NCBI RefSeq assembly: GCF_036850765.1
Contig: NC_089490.1
Span: 279,324,482-279,388,481 of the forward strand
Direction of reading: 5' to 3'
Source: Saccopteryx bilineata
Taxonomy: Eukaryota; Chordata; Mammalia; Chiroptera; Emballonuridae
Length of the DNA: 64,000 nucleotides
The position numbers and the translations under genes were made by a program. The notes beneath the pieces are model-generated. The model saw only the letters and a program-made list of their open reading frames with translations. It was not told the origin of the DNA and did no database searches. Shown here piece by piece: positions 1 to 13,185 of this stretch (the stretch's first letter is position 1; the number at the start of each line of letters is the position of its first letter).

Positions 1-1051
1 GAGGAGGGAGCTTCTCAAAGGGTGGACATGACAGATCTCAGGAGCCTCTGGAGACAGCAGAGCCGAGCTGCCAGCAGCGCTGAGCCGCCTCGGCGTAGCC
101 AGTCCACGGCCAGTGGACGCGGCTGCCTGGTAGGGCCCCGCATGTGCTCTGACCAGAGTGGTATGATTGTATTTTGAAGCAAAGCTGTACCTAAATATGG
201 AGAGAGAAAAAGATCTGAAAGGCTGTATGTATGGGAGGGGTGGGGAATGGTGGAGGTGCGTGCATTATTGTTTTTCTTGTAGCTTATTGCTATTTTACTC
301 ATATAATATTTACAAGTTATATGTGCATACATACATATATTTATGTTAATAATTCACACCCATTTAGTCTGAAATAAGTTTGAAATTCAAATTTCTCATG
401 TGGTGATTTGCAATGAAATTATTGATAATTTCTGTGCTTTGAGGCATTGACTGCTCTGTAGCCTTAGTGTCACTTCTGGGCCAACAGCATCCTCTGATAA
501 ATGGGCAATCTGTGAGGCTCTTGAGGAGGTGATGCCCACACAGAATCCTGAAGACCCAAGGGAACCTTGAAGGGGATAGCATTTTGTGACATCTAATCTC
601 ACTACATATGTCATGGGTTAACATCTTCAGAACAAAGCATTTTTAAATCTGACATGATCAAAAGTACTGCTTCTCCAGGGGCCCTCTGAGACACCCATAT
701 ACATGTTGATGTGACTCTTCAGCTCTCAGATGATGAGTGTGAGACAGGATGGTCATTCGGGTTGGTGGTGATTTCAGGGTCAGAATGTTGACTGACAACA
801 GAATACAATGCAGCACGGCTGTGCGTAGCTGCAGAACAGCCTGAACCATAATGCAGAGAGCTCTATCTGCAAATACTCTTGGTTCACAGTGGCCCTTGGA
901 GGCAGAGCCACCAAAAAGGAGATGGATGAGGTAGGGACAAGTCACACTATGAACATCTATTCAAGACACCTTCAATAGCAAGAACTAAAGGCCACTGTGG
1001 GCCCCAGTCTGTCCGTCATTCATTCAGCACAGCTTGGCATTGGGTTAGAAG

Positions 1052-1938
1052 CAGTGGTGGGACTCAGCTGGATCACACTGGTTTCACAGAACCAATACCT
1101 AATTTTTTTTTGAGTTTGGTGAGCTGGTTGTTAAAATGACACTTGTAATCAGGATTCTCTCTAAGGTGGGTGCCTGGGCAGATGCCCAATGTGGAAATCA
1201 CAAATTTACATTCCTTCCTTTTCTTTTTCTTTTTTTTGTATTTTTTTGAAGCGAGAAGTGAAGAGGCAGAGAGACAGACTCTCACATGCACCCAACTGGG
1301 ATCCACCTGGCATGCCTACCAGGGGTGATGCTCTGCCCATCTGGGGCATTGCTCCATTGCAACTGGAGCCATTCTAGCGCTGGAGGCAGAGACCATGGAG
1401 TCATCCTCAGCGCCCGGGCCAACCTTGCTCCAATGGAGCCTTGGCTGCAGGAGGGGAAGAGAGAGATAGAGAGAGAAGGGTGGAGAAGCAGATGGGCACT
1501 TCCCCTGTGTGCCCTGACCGGGAATTGAACCCAGGACTTCTACACACTGGGCCAACGCTCTACCACTGAGCCAACCGAGCAGGGCCTATTCCTTACTTTT
1601 TTTTTTAACATTCATCTGTGCAACAGTGTATTCTAAGCACCTGTTCATTCCATCCATAGGTGAAAAAAATTACAAGTGAGGATGCCAATCAAGAAGCAAT
1701 ATGGAAATATCTTAAATAATAGTTTTATTGTTTTCTGTCAGGTATTATTCAATCTTTTTTCATTAATATTTTAAGACTTTTTTAGAACATAATCTAGTTT
1801 TGTGTACCTCTTTTATTGTTCTTATTTAAGTATTAAATGCATGAAATAATAAACTACCTTTCCGTATATCATTTTTTTATACTTAAAATGGTCATTAGGG
1901 TAGAGAACCAGTTGTTAATTATTTGAATCCCACCATTG
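1052..1938. mobile_element. hAT-type non-autonomous transposon (MITE) split by a SINE
   Basis: The ends are imperfect inverted repeats: CAGTGGTGGGACTCA at the left, and the complement of TGAATCCCACCATTG at the right. The 8-bp flanks, GTTAGAAG (1044-1051) and GCTAGAAG (1939-1946), match at 7 of 8 positions, which is the duplication length of hAT elements. No transposase frame is present. After removing the SINE at about 1222-1586, the element is about 0.5 kb and AT-rich. The family is not named here. Confidence 0.7.
1222..1586 (-). repeat. Long tRNA-derived SINE (Rhin-1-like), full length, reverse
   Basis: On the minus strand it starts with a tRNA-like head (CCTGCTCGGTTGGCTCAG, box-A-like, then a box-B-like GGTTCAATTCC), followed by a pyrimidine-rich stretch, a unique body and an A-rich tail. 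It is flanked by an imperfect duplication around ATTCCTT (near 1210 and 1588). It sits inside the hAT MITE, so it inserted later. Its divergence from the cleaner copies at 21510 and 53521 suggests moderate age. Confidence 0.85.
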
Positions 1939-2295
1939 GCTAGAAGTTAAAGGTGAAAAGGAGACCCATGGTCCCTGCCTTCAGAAAATTCACTCTCTCT
2001 GGGGATCAAGTGCTGTCATAACTCATTGTGTGAGGAGCACTAGAGAAGCTGAAGTAAAACCATGTGGAAACAGGTTAGAGGTGTATTTTTTCTTGAGGGA
2101 GGTCTTTGAAGGGTGGAGATGATGTTTGACTTGGTCTTAAAGGATACGTCTCTAAGTAGTGGAAGAAGAGAAGGGGGAGGCCAGGCAGGGGAACAGAATG
2201 AGCAAAAGCCTGGAGGCTGGCCTGGGGCCTCAGGACAGCCAGGAACATGAGCAAGGATGGGCTCTGCAGGCTCTGCCAACACGCGTCTCTTCTCC

Positions 2296-2790
2296 TGTCA
2301 AAAATAAGAGGGTGCCAAAGGTATAAACAAGACTATAAAGGAGTCACTTTACAATGGAGCCCGAGCTGCCATGCCGGGGGAACGGCCTTGCACATCTTAT
2401 GCCTCAAACCTTTGAAATGTTAAAATAGGGAAAAATCACCTTTGACTGGGCATGGGACAACATTGTGGCCCAAAGAACTATTTGCCAAGGTAACATGAAA
2501 GCAGTTATTATAACTACCGGACTGATGGCTATCGGAGTGAAAATTAAAAACACTGTTTAGAATTAGCTTCATTATGTTATATTATCTTTGCCAATAGAAA
2601 TGCCTTCCTTTTACTGATGTAATCTTTCCCCTTCCCTTTCTCATAAATACCCATTGCCTTTGTCTCCTAATCGGAACACTATTTGGGCTTCAGCCTGAAT
2701 CAATGATCCTCAAATAGTTTTTCTTATTGATTTCAAATAAATGCTTGTTTGTCTCTCACTTTGAAAGGCTCTTTCATTTTTAAGCTAACA
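2296..2790 (+). mobile_element. Probable solo LTR, unclassified
   Basis: The block starts TGTC and ends AACA, as LTRs start TG and end CA. It contains a CATAAATA TATA-like motif near 2643 and an AATAAA signal near 2737, followed by a T-rich stretch, in the order expected of promoter and poly(A) signal in a plus-strand LTR. There is no matching flanking duplication (TCTCC against AAAGT), so the bounds could be slightly wrong or the copy old. No coding sequence is present. Confidence 0.45.
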
Positions 2791-5700
2791 AAAGTTTTAC
2801 ACAGAGGCACACTGCTATTGCTCTTGCCTATAAAGCATCATAAAGATACATATAAAGATATCATAAATAAAACTTGCTGCTAATTATGCATTTGGCATCT
2901 ACTATGTAAGAACAAGATGAAAAAGAACAATGACACTCTCAAATTGACCACAACTAAGTAAACTCTGACACAGAGATGATCGTAAGAGACTGTTCACCAT
3001 AGAGAAGGCCTGGGTCAGAATCCTCTTTGAATTCTGATGGATTTATGTCTTCACCCTTGTGGATGGACATACATCCATGTGAATTTAAATATTCACAAAT
3101 GACATTCACGCAGAAAAGAGAGGTTCTGAGTTCTAGGGGATCTTGCTTGTACTGTGTTTTCTGAGCAGGATTCTCGGCAAACTGTCAAGTTCACACTGAG
3201 TGCGTCTTGAAGGCCCAGGTCTGCTCTGGCCAGCAGCCAGCAGTGTCCTGTCGCCTCTGAGCCATGTTGGCGCACCTCCGGCCCCTGGGCCACACCACAG
3301 GGGCCCTGGCCACATCCCCAAATTGAAAAACAAGAGAACGTTTATTCCTACAGAATGTGGAAAAGTAAATAGTCAATTTTGTTTATTTCTAGTTCCTTAG
3401 ACCCAAATCCCAGTCTTTGGCTTGCCTCCCCTGCACTGCTGTCCCGGGCCATTGGCACACAGCCCTGCTAGAAGGCAGTGAGCACCTTGCCAGGGGAGAC
3501 GTGCTTCTTGACACATGACATGCAGTCTGCTTTGGGGGAGGTTGTGCCCAAGAAGAGCTAGAGAAACTAGCAATTTCTTCTAATTCAGCAAGAGGCTCTG
3601 AACACAGACTCAAGAATTAGTAAACTTGCAAAGCCCTTTTGGACTAGAATATGATATATAGAATTGTCAAGCACTTCACACACACAGCTTCTAGTCTGAT
3701 GATTCTAATACATTTCAATAGCAACCATTCTTGAAATAAGAGTATGAATGAAGCATATCTTTGTATCACACATTTTTCTTGAAATATCCCTATCAGGGAT
3801 CTAAAAGAAAATGTTTTTGAGATTTTTAACTATAACTAAATTTGACCTGAAGAGTGGCAAAGTATTTTCCTTAGGTACAGAATATCAGGCCAAAGGTAAG
3901 AGTCAACATGAATTTCTGAAATATAGAAAACTCCAGAGGGAATCATTGAACCAATTACAATTTTCATCCCTTTTGCTTCCTGCTACAATCTCTGGCTCTT
4001 CTATCCGGGTAAGTCTTTGTTACAGCATAGACAACTTTTCACTTTCCACAGCCCCTGAGCTTTCGTCCGAGGCATCTTAAATTTAGGAGAAGAAAACCTG
4101 TACATTCTTATAAGCAAACAGTAACTTAAGTAGTTAGTGACTTAAAACATTAGTGACTTTTTGAATACTATTTTTTAAATGGTGTTTGAAAAGAGTAAGG
4201 CCCACTGCAGAGAATTTGTAAATATGTAAGCACAAAAAGAATCCACCACAATTCTCTGTCTTTGATGTGACTGCACTTTTTCTAGACGCACATACATTTT
4301 CGTGCATGCACATATTTTATATTTTCATATGTCACATATTTTACAAAACTGGCCCGGTTTAATCCATACCATACCTGTGTCTGTGCACACACTGACTTTG
4401 TTATTTCTTTTTACACTTCACTTTGTGTTATGTATTTTCTCTAGTCCTACAAGTTCTTTTAAAACCAGACTTTATAAGCAGTACATCCCAAGGGATGGAT
4501 GATATCTGACCATCTTTAGAGCTGTAAACTTGGAACTCTCCAGAAGCTTCTAGATGAGTTTAATCATTTTGTAGACAAGATCGGGCACGTTCAGGGTGGT
4601 ATGGCTGTAGACAGTTAAATCATTTTGCAGGCTCCAAAAGTAACCTGCTGATCTGGTTGTTAGCAAAGATGGGGATGTCCCAGTGACGCCTGGGAACACA
4701 TCCATTTCTCACCTTGCTGCAACCTGCTAATAGTGGTGACATAGGGCCCTGGCTCCTCTTCTCACTCGAGGCAGCCAGCCTTTAATTCCTTTACACTTCT
4801 TGACCTCTCTGGTGGAATGGTGGTCGGCTTTCCCCAAGTGCAGACCACTGGAGAAAATCCTCAGGTGGAGGCACTACTTTTCCTACCGAGACCCAAGGCT
4901 GGCTCAAATGTCAATCTTTCCCAGCAGGTGGCGCCATCTTGACTCAAGTCTCTCCCTGGGACCCCGAGTGATGTCTGGAGGCCCAGTGGATTGGAAGGCG
5001 CCCTATATGCCTCTCCTTCTTCACTTCATCTCGGTCCTGCCTGCACGCTCCTCCCAGGCCCCTTCCATTGGTCTTTAAATGCAAAAAAGAGTTTTTACTT
5101 TTGACTACCTTTCAATATATTAAACTTGGCAAGATATACTCAAATGGCTTTTCAAAGAAGCGTAATTGTTATCTATTTACATCCTCATTAAGCTTAACAT
5201 GTAAGTTTTAGGCCCTTCAAAAATATACTTGTAGAAAGCCTAGTTAAAAAACCTTTTAAAAAACTACCCACTTGGTTGAAATCATAACTTTGAAGCTTCC
5301 TTATAAACAATAATATTCCACTGTATTTTAACTTAAGGTAATTTCAGCAAAGCTTACTTAAACATTTTCTTCTTAAAAAAGATATTGTAAGGGAAAGAAT
5401 GAGACAAGTGATCCATATAAGTTTGTATTTAGACTTTGACAAAAATCATAAGATTCTATTAATCTTGAAGTATTTTATTTAAGTATTTTTTTATTTTTAA
5501 CCCAGAAAAGAGTTTATTGGTATGATAAAATATAGTTCAAAGGACAGCTTCCTAAGCCTAGGAAATTGCTCACCATAAGGTTTCATGAGGCAGCAAAAAG
5601 CTTTCCTCATGAAAGTAAGGCTCTCTTCCTGGGTGAAGTCCAGGAATGTCCCCTTCTGGCCCCCGACTTCTCTGAATCCAATCAACTCCCAATCTCATCT

Positions 5701-7331
5701 GTCACTTGAAAGACTGCAAGCCAGGTGAGCACACCCGAGCAGAGCTGCTGAAAGGGGTCAAGGTTAAGGCAGAGCCTTACTAAATGAGATGCCAGTGGCA
5801 GGCACTACAGACATCAGGATTCACTTTAGAATCCGAGCAACAGGCTGGAGAAAGCTTTGAAGTCAGAATGACTTCAGTCTCAGTTTGAAGCTTTTTTTTA
5901 AATTTTGTTTTGTTTTGTTTTTTAGTCAAGGCAAAAATTGTATTAAGGCAATTTCCCAAATCTGCCCTCTGAAGTTGTCCGGGCCCATCCGGAGGTTCTG
6001 AGTCCTAAAGCAGCACAAGAGACCCAGGGATTACAATCGCTAGACAGATGGGGAAGAACCACATTCCTGCCCATGTGCTGATCTTCCTTTCAGCCATTAC
6101 TGTGCCTGCTCATTTTCCAGACTAAAGCAGGGCAGGGCCTGAGACCCATAGAATCACAGAACTCAAAAGGAAACCATGAGAAGAACCCTTAGACCTTGGT
6201 TAAGCCATGTTCAGTTTATTTGATACTAAAAATATCCAGAACTCAAAATGGCCTGGCTCTCTTAAGTACAGGGTGGGAAAACTGAGGTATCTGATGCTTG
6301 TCACATAGTAAATACTCAATAAATACTTGCTGGCTGACCATTTTGTTCCCCTGCTGGGATGGCTTTAAGTGGTTGAATTAAGAACCATAGCCTTGAAAGG
6401 TGCCTCGGATTCAGGGAGAAGACAGAAGGCTCAGAGCACTGACCCACAGCGGGGGAACACTCAGGGCTGGATATTTTGTCCTAGGAGTAGAAGGTCACCA
6501 TCAAAAAGGCAACGCACATGTATCTCCTAAACCACAGGCGTGTTTAAACAGAAACACACAGATCTAGTCGTAGAAGTATCTGGAGCATCCCCAGGGCCAC
6601 AACAGCTAGGGAGCTGGAACCTGCAGAAATGCCAACAGGGACTTATTCCAGTCAAATTTAGGAAATCTATTTAAGAGTGCATCCCCATCAACCCTTACTC
6701 TTAATAAAATAGTTCCTTTAAATCATACTCAAAGTGAGATGCTTTCTAAAATACTAAAGTATCGTGTGCCATGATCTAAACATACTTTGTATATTTATTT
6801 TGAACTATTAACCCGGCAAGAAAGGGTGTGGTGGTTCTGCTCTGTTTTCTCAGTCATCCAAGCTTGAAGACGGTCAGGTCTTCAGTCTATACAAGCCTTA
6901 GCATCTGTGTCTAGAGGGAAGTTGGACGTATGGTCAGTGTCCAGGGGAAAGCTGGACATGTGACCACAGCGCCCAGGGCAGATGAGGGAAACCTGGTGGT
7001 GGGGTTGTCTGGGCAGCCTCAGGACGGGCGTATCTGCACATTACTGCCTTACTGGGGGCCGCTGGGTGAGGGGGCCAGCCTCCCAGAGGCGTCCAGGGAG
7101 AGGAGCAGAGGCTGTTCTGACTCTACCAAGCCTATTGGCCAAGAATTCCCTTGGGGCACCCCACTTACTGCCACTTGTGGTCAAGGCCGTTCCTTCGCAG
7201 CGGCCTCTCCCACTTGGACAGCTTTATGAATTCATGAGAACTGCTCCCCAAAGTCATGCTTCTAATACCATTCTGCTGGAAGGCTGTGAATCTGCCGGCC
7301 ACCCCATTTCCCACAGTAAGTGCGAGATCCC
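2791..7331. other. Intronic stretch without recognised gene
   Basis: This is mostly unique-looking AT-rich sequence. Small pieces resemble old repeats: a T-rich tract at 5887-5925 and a MIR-like end near 6295-6340 (ACTCAATAAATACTTG). Short open frames at 4800-5078 and 6930-7365 lack splice or start context and resemble no protein family I know, so they are treated as chance. Confidence 0.6.
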
Positions 7332-7381
7332 ATACCCTAACGCTTCAGGACGCTGTATACCCTAACGCTTCAGGACGCTGT
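7332..7381 (+). repeat. 25-bp perfect tandem duplication
   Basis: A 25-base unit beginning ATACCCTAACGCTTC occurs twice head to tail (7332-7356, 7357-7381) without mismatch. It is intronic, about 390 bp downstream (in gene orientation) of the exon at 7774-7959. Absence of mismatches suggests a recent replication-slippage duplication. Confidence 0.9.
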
Positions 7382-7698
7382 ATGAAATACGTGCTAGCTG
7401 TCCGTGCCTCTCTCCTCAGCTGCTTTTCTTAGACCACACCTGGACCCCACAGGTGGGGTGTGAATAAACGTGCGACTCCACACGTGGAAGAAGCAGTGCC
7501 TGGGCCTGACTCTCTGGGCTGGTTCCCTAGAGTCTGCCTGGGACTTGCGTGGCTCTTTCTCTTGTGGAAATTCCCTATCTTGGCTCAGCAGGATATGGGG
7601 GAGTCATTTAATGTTCCACCGTCTCAGCTGTGAAATTCCCACAGGAAGGCTGTGCAGACACATTAGTGGCGTTACGCACGTTGAAATCCCTGTACTTA

Positions 7699-8007
<309 letters not shown>

Positions 8008-8521
8008 CTAGCTCTCCAGCCAGAAAGCAGTTGGTCTCCACACACACATTTCTCCATGGATGCACGGAGCAGCGGTGCCTAAGGGCGCCCTTGAGAACCA
8101 CAGTGGAAAGAATTTAGAGAAGCTTAAGAAAGGTCTTAAGACCTTTTCTCCCCACAAAGAAACTAGTCATCAAAAATAGTTACTTCTATAAACAGCTGTC
8201 GCTGTTGACTGAAATTCACCTGTGAGTGGGAAAGAACCTGCAACCAGAAGAGGTCCCAGGTGTTGCGCACTTACAGACACCTGGGGGCTGCAGCTCAGAA
8301 TCACCAAAAGCATGGATAATTGGATTTCCGATGACTCTGAGAGGGTGACACTAATATTTACCATCCACCAGGGCCTTTGCAGGGAGTAAAACGGGGCAGG
8401 AGGTACACACCAGCGTTGTCTCAGGCAAGCGAGGTGCTGTGGTCACCTGGGGGCATAAATGTCACCAAGCTACTGATTTTCTCTGAGCTGGCCAGCGCTG
8501 CTATGTTCTTAGCATAGCAGT

Positions 8522-8707
8522 TAAACAGTGGTTAAGGACACATGTTGTAGAGCTAGACACCTGCAGAACCCCACGTCTTTGAAAACTGGCCGTATGACCT
8601 GGATAAAGCACCCAGCGTCTCCACGGCACCATACTGTCCTCTGTAAGATGGTCATAAATATACCCATGTTTTAGTTTGCTGTGTGGATTAGGTGAGCTAG
8701 AGTAAAC
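8522..8707 (+). repeat. MIR-like SINE remnant
   Basis: The order of motifs follows mammalian MIR: CAGTGGTTAAGGACA near the start, then a 'tgacctggataaa' core-like piece, then 'cctctgtaagatgg' near the middle. It is strongly diverged, with no flanking duplication recognisable. Confidence 0.6.
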
Positions 8708-9206
8708 GTGGTAGGTACACCAAGTTTCCCCTAAGATGTCCACATACGAACCTCTGGAGGCTGTGAATATATTAGGTTATATGGCGGGGGGATTGAGGTT
8801 TCAGATGGAATTCAGGTTGCCAATCAAATGACCTTGTGATGAGGAAATGCTCCTGGGTTATACAGGTGGACCCATGTATTCGTGGGTCTTCTAAAGAGGA
8901 AGGCAGAAGAGTTAGAGTGAGTGACGTGAGAAGGACAGGACCTACCATTGCTGGCTGTAGAGATGGGAGAGACCATGAGCCAAGGAATGCCCACAGGCCT
9001 GAGAAGCTGTAAAAGGCAAGGAATAGCCCCCCCCCCCCCCCGCCCCAGGGCCTCCAGAAGGAGCACAGCCCTGTTGACAGCTTGATTTTAGCCCCACAAG
9101 ACCTATTTGGTACTCCTGACCTAAATAGTAAGATAATGAATTTGTGTCTTTAAGTCATTATGTTTGTGGCCATCTGTTGCAGCAGCAACAGGAAACAAAC
9201 CTGTTG
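8708..9206 (+). mobile_element. MaLR LTR (MLT1-like), solo
   Basis: Segments match the MLT1 layout in order: 'taagatgtccaca', 'gtgaatatattaggttatatgg', 'gagccaaggaatgcccacagg', 'ttgattttagccccac', and an end with 'ttgtggccatctgttgcagcagc'. A poly-C run of about 17 bases (9029-9045) has expanded inside it. It is an old placental-wide ERV3-type remnant with no coding potential. Confidence 0.8.
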
Positions 9207-9624
9207 TGTACATAGTGGGGAGAGAGCCTAGCACACAGCAAAGCTACACAAGGCTTCAGTTCATGAACAGAGGCAGAGACAGCACTGTGTGGACCTCCAG
9301 GGCATGTGACCTAGAGCTGGTTGGTCTGCATTTTAGACCTGGCTCCACCGTTTCATAAGCTGTGACCTTGCTGTGTGCAAATGGCTAAATCTCTCTGTGA
9401 TTCTATTTTCTTCCAGAGGTCCCACCATCAAATACCATCACATCGGAGATTAAGTTTCAATATATGAATTTGGAGGGGGTGACACATTCAGCCCAAGGCA
9501 TCAAGCTTTTGACCTTCATTCTGTATTTGAGGAACTGGAGGCTGAGGGGAAAAGTACCCAGTGGAAAAAAAAAAAAAGGACAAAATAATGGCACAAATAA
9601 CTAGAATCGAGGAAGTGTTATTTA

Positions 9625-9780
9625 ACCACTTTCTAGGCACCTACTGTGTGACAGCCACAGTTCAGGTGGAGAACCTAGTTCCTTTCACAGGTGAAGAAAA
9701 CGAGATCTGAAGCTGCTGGTAACTCCCAGGGGATTATATCATTTCTCTCCAGTTCTGGATAGGGGCTGGAAGGAAGAGTC
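9625..9780 (+). repeat. MIR/L2-like remnant
   Basis: It contains 'taggcacctactgtgtgacag' followed by 'acaggtgaagaaaacgagat' and 'ctcccagggg', the familiar sequence pieces of ancient MIR/L2 ends. It is heavily decayed and assigned by pattern only. Confidence 0.45.
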
Positions 9781-10777
9781 GCCCAGGGCCCAAATTCTGC
9801 CCGGCTCCTGCCTGTGACTAAAATCTGGTAAAAGGCAGTATATGTCTTTGACTTGACAATGGGGGCATGAAAATCAATGAGGGAAACTGGTTTCCAGGAT
9901 CTATCTTTGGAGCCTTTGCCATTCTAGACCTTTCTTGTCAGCTTTTCAAGGTTTCATGGCTGTTAATCCCACGGGCTTTGAGTCAACTTGATTTTCTATT
10001 TCAAGCATCCTCTCAGCATCAAAGAGAGGCACCAGCATGAAAGCAGGTAAACACAAGGCGATGCATGAAAGGCAGGCAAGTCCCTCCCGAAAGGGAAACG
10101 TTGCAGCATAAGTCAGAATAATTTTCAAATCAGCTCAAACTGATTTTTCTTACATCAAAGACTTGGGAGAATAAACTCCTTTCTCACCTTCCTGTTCTTT
10201 CCCAAGGGCATCATTGTACCTCTGTTTAACAAAGGACAACTGGGGAATACATCTCTAGCGGTTCTGGGAAATGCTTTGTAATTTACCTATGACTAGGGAT
10301 GACACGGGATGAAGCTGGACAAGGAGAAAGAAGGTGGGGATGGACAGGTGGGAGGGGAGAGAGGAGGTGGTGTAGAGAGAAGACTGGGGGCGTGGGAGCT
10401 CACAGGGACTGAATCAATCTCTCTCTCTCATCCAGGCTGATCTGGGAGAGTTACCAATTCAAGCACTTTTCTCTAAAGCAACAGAAAAAAGACAGCCACT
10501 GTCTTTCTCGGGGACACCAGCAGAAGGTGTTTGGCAGCTGGTGGTTTTGCTTTTGAGATCCATTGCTGTCAACAGTTCTTTTAGCAGTTCCTCTCTTGGT
10601 CACCAGGGCCATTTTGACTCCTTATTTTCTATTAGAAAGGGCTAATTTGGAACTTGTCCAAAGACCACTCTACCATATGTTACCTATTCAACAAACTGTC
10701 CTTATTATAGGGCCAGGCTGAGAGCATGCATAAAATCCAGGCTCTTTTATTCATTAACTTCTCTGTCCTTAAAGAGA

Positions 10778-10779
<2 letters not shown>

Positions 10780-10823
<44 letters not shown>
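10780..10823 (+). repeat. (TG)n microsatellite, about 22 units
   Basis: An uninterrupted TG run ends in TATTTTTTCC. It is intronic, and likely length-polymorphic because the tract is uninterrupted. Confidence 0.97.
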
Positions 10824-10825
<2 letters not shown>

Positions 10826-11954
10826 TTTTTCCTTTGTGAAAGCTTGGAGGTGGCCAAGCAGGGGGCTGAGTGGAAAATTATGGGAAAATAATAATATGTC
10901 AAAATTCAATAGCATATTCTGGCCAGCAAAGCACTGCTGAGCAATTTATCACATTTGATCTTTTCAACAGCTATAGATGATCTTATTTGTCACAAAGTTG
11001 AGGTCCCTGGGTTATGGTCCTCTAATCAGTGGGAGTAGAGATGGCACGCTCACCAGCTTGTCCTGTGCTCTTGCTACTTGATCAGGAATGTCTGATTATT
11101 CAAATCTCAGGTAGCTAAATTGTCCCAATTACTCCAATTTCCCCTTTGGGGAAAAACGTGGTACTTAAGAGATCTCAACAGTCTTCCATTAGTCACCTAT
11201 GGTCCTGGAACTCCTGCAGTCTGATGGTGGCATGGTACTTGGCTAAGGCAAGAGGCTGTTGACTCTTCATTATTAACTGCAAGTCTCAGACAATATTAAA
11301 ACTTTTTTGGTATCCACAATAGGTAGAGGCTTAGGGTCCTACTGCCTTAGTCTTTACTGATCTAAATATTAAGATCCTGGGCACTGTGGCATCAGAGAAT
11401 TATCTTCAGTAGCTCTTTTTTTAAAAAGTCATAGGTATATGATGTGAACAGGTACCCGTAAGTACTCAAGACATCTTGACTTGTCACTTCTTAAGGGACT
11501 TAATACTCCTGTCGATGATATTAAAAGGTCTAAAATGGCCATGAAGGGTGTTCACCATAAGGGGATGATTGAATCTTTATTACATCATATTCTGTCTTAG
11601 AAATTGATGACATTTACACAGTAAATGAAGGGATGCAAACATCACTGAGTGGCAGGGATAAGATGACAAGCAGTGTTCATAACTGGAATCAACCAGTTCT
11701 TAGAGGGTTAGAGTCCCAGAAGATAGTGTCGATCCAAAACTTAGGGAGTTAGGCTCAGGCATTAGTAATTCTCTAAGTTTCTCAGTCACTGTAATGTGTA
11801 CTTATGTTGAAAAGTGCCCCCATGCCAGTTAGTAACTAAATGGATAAAATCCTATTACTTGTTTTTTATCTAACTTCACAACTAAATCACACTATACCAT
11901 ATTCTCACATAGAGCCCATTCAAAGCTGAATCTGCTAAGGAGGGCTCTCAATCC

Positions 11955-12115
11955 AAGAGCACAACAAATCACCCACTGAATTTTAAAAGGTGCAAACATC
12001 AGAGACCAGAGATAGACATTTAGATTCAGAGGGCTCTGATGGAGTCTAGGCACATGTATTTATTAAAAGCTCCAAAGGTAATTCTGATGTGTCAGCATTG
12101 AAAACCATGGGATTC
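11955..12115 (-). mobile_element. MER5A-like hAT remnant
   Basis: The block contains the complement of MER5-type motifs (GAGCCCTCTGAATC, 'ctttggagctttta' on the minus strand) and ends near 'cattgaaaaccatggg'. The terminal repeats are decayed. It abuts the MER20-like element at 12121, so the boundary is approximate. Confidence 0.5.
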
Positions 12116-12120
12116 ACGCT

Positions 12121-12352
12121 GTGATTCACAACCAGGGCCAATTCTACATCCCATGGGACCAAATTTGGCAACGTCTGGAAACATTTTTGTTTGTAACACA
12201 AGCAGGGATGGAGGGAGGTGCTACTGGCATCTAGTGAGTAAAGGCCAGGATGCTACTTAACATCCCACAGAGCACAGGACCACCTCCCCACCACAAAGAA
12301 TTAATCGGCCCAAAATGTCAATAGTGTGGCTCTTGAGAAACCCTTACTGAGG
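12121..12352 (+). mobile_element. MER20-like hAT-Charlie MITE
   Basis: It follows the MER20 consensus order: 'tcacaaccagggccaatt', 'caacgtctggaaacattttt', 'ctactggcatctagtgagta', 'aggccaggatgct', 'cggcccaaaatgtcaatag', 'ttgagaaaccct'. It is nearly full length with decayed inverted ends. It is an old placental non-autonomous transposon. Confidence 0.85.
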
Positions 12353-13026
12353 ATTACATTTACCACACAAATTACTTTAAAAGCCTCGGTAAAGTCTGTG
12401 TTTATATCAGGATATTATGAAATTACAAATTTGTATTTGGAGTGAATCAAAACTAATCAAAGGACAAATTAAGACAAAACAAAAACAGCACAAACATTGG
12501 AAAAGTCCACCCAGTTCTATTTTGGTTCGTGAACTGAAGCGGCATAGACACTGATGGTTAAGGTGTTGACAGCCTCATTGACTTAGTATTTTGACAGCAC
12601 TTATTCAAACTTCCTTTGGTATTTTTAAATGACATTTGGTACAATTAACAGTTGTTATAAAGCTAACTTGTAGGAATATAAGATTAGTAAAATCTCAGGT
12701 AGTTTTAACATTTCTTTTTCATTTGAAAGTTGATTTCACAAAAGAAAATTAGAAGCTTGTGGATAATGTGGTATGCAACAGTTTATATACTCATCTTTTT
12801 TTTTTTTAACACTTGTGGTTTGAGTAACTTACAATAATCTAAATTTCTCCTTGTTGCTAATCAAGAGTTGTGTCTAGTCTAACCTGGGCTTAGAAGCCCT
12901 GTCTAGCAATTGTGGATTCACAGAAAGAGATCAAGATTTATGTCAGAGTGAAAGGATTAAACACAGGTTCTACTGCTGTCAGTCATTGCTCAGTCCTTTG
13001 GGCATCTTTATTGTCTAAGGTGCTTA

Positions 13027-13185
<159 letters not shown>

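Noticed and set aside
1..180. GC-rich start of the window, possibly an exon or CpG island
   Set aside because: No splice consensus consistent with CTNND2 and no delta-catenin sequence in any frame. Too short at the window edge to judge.
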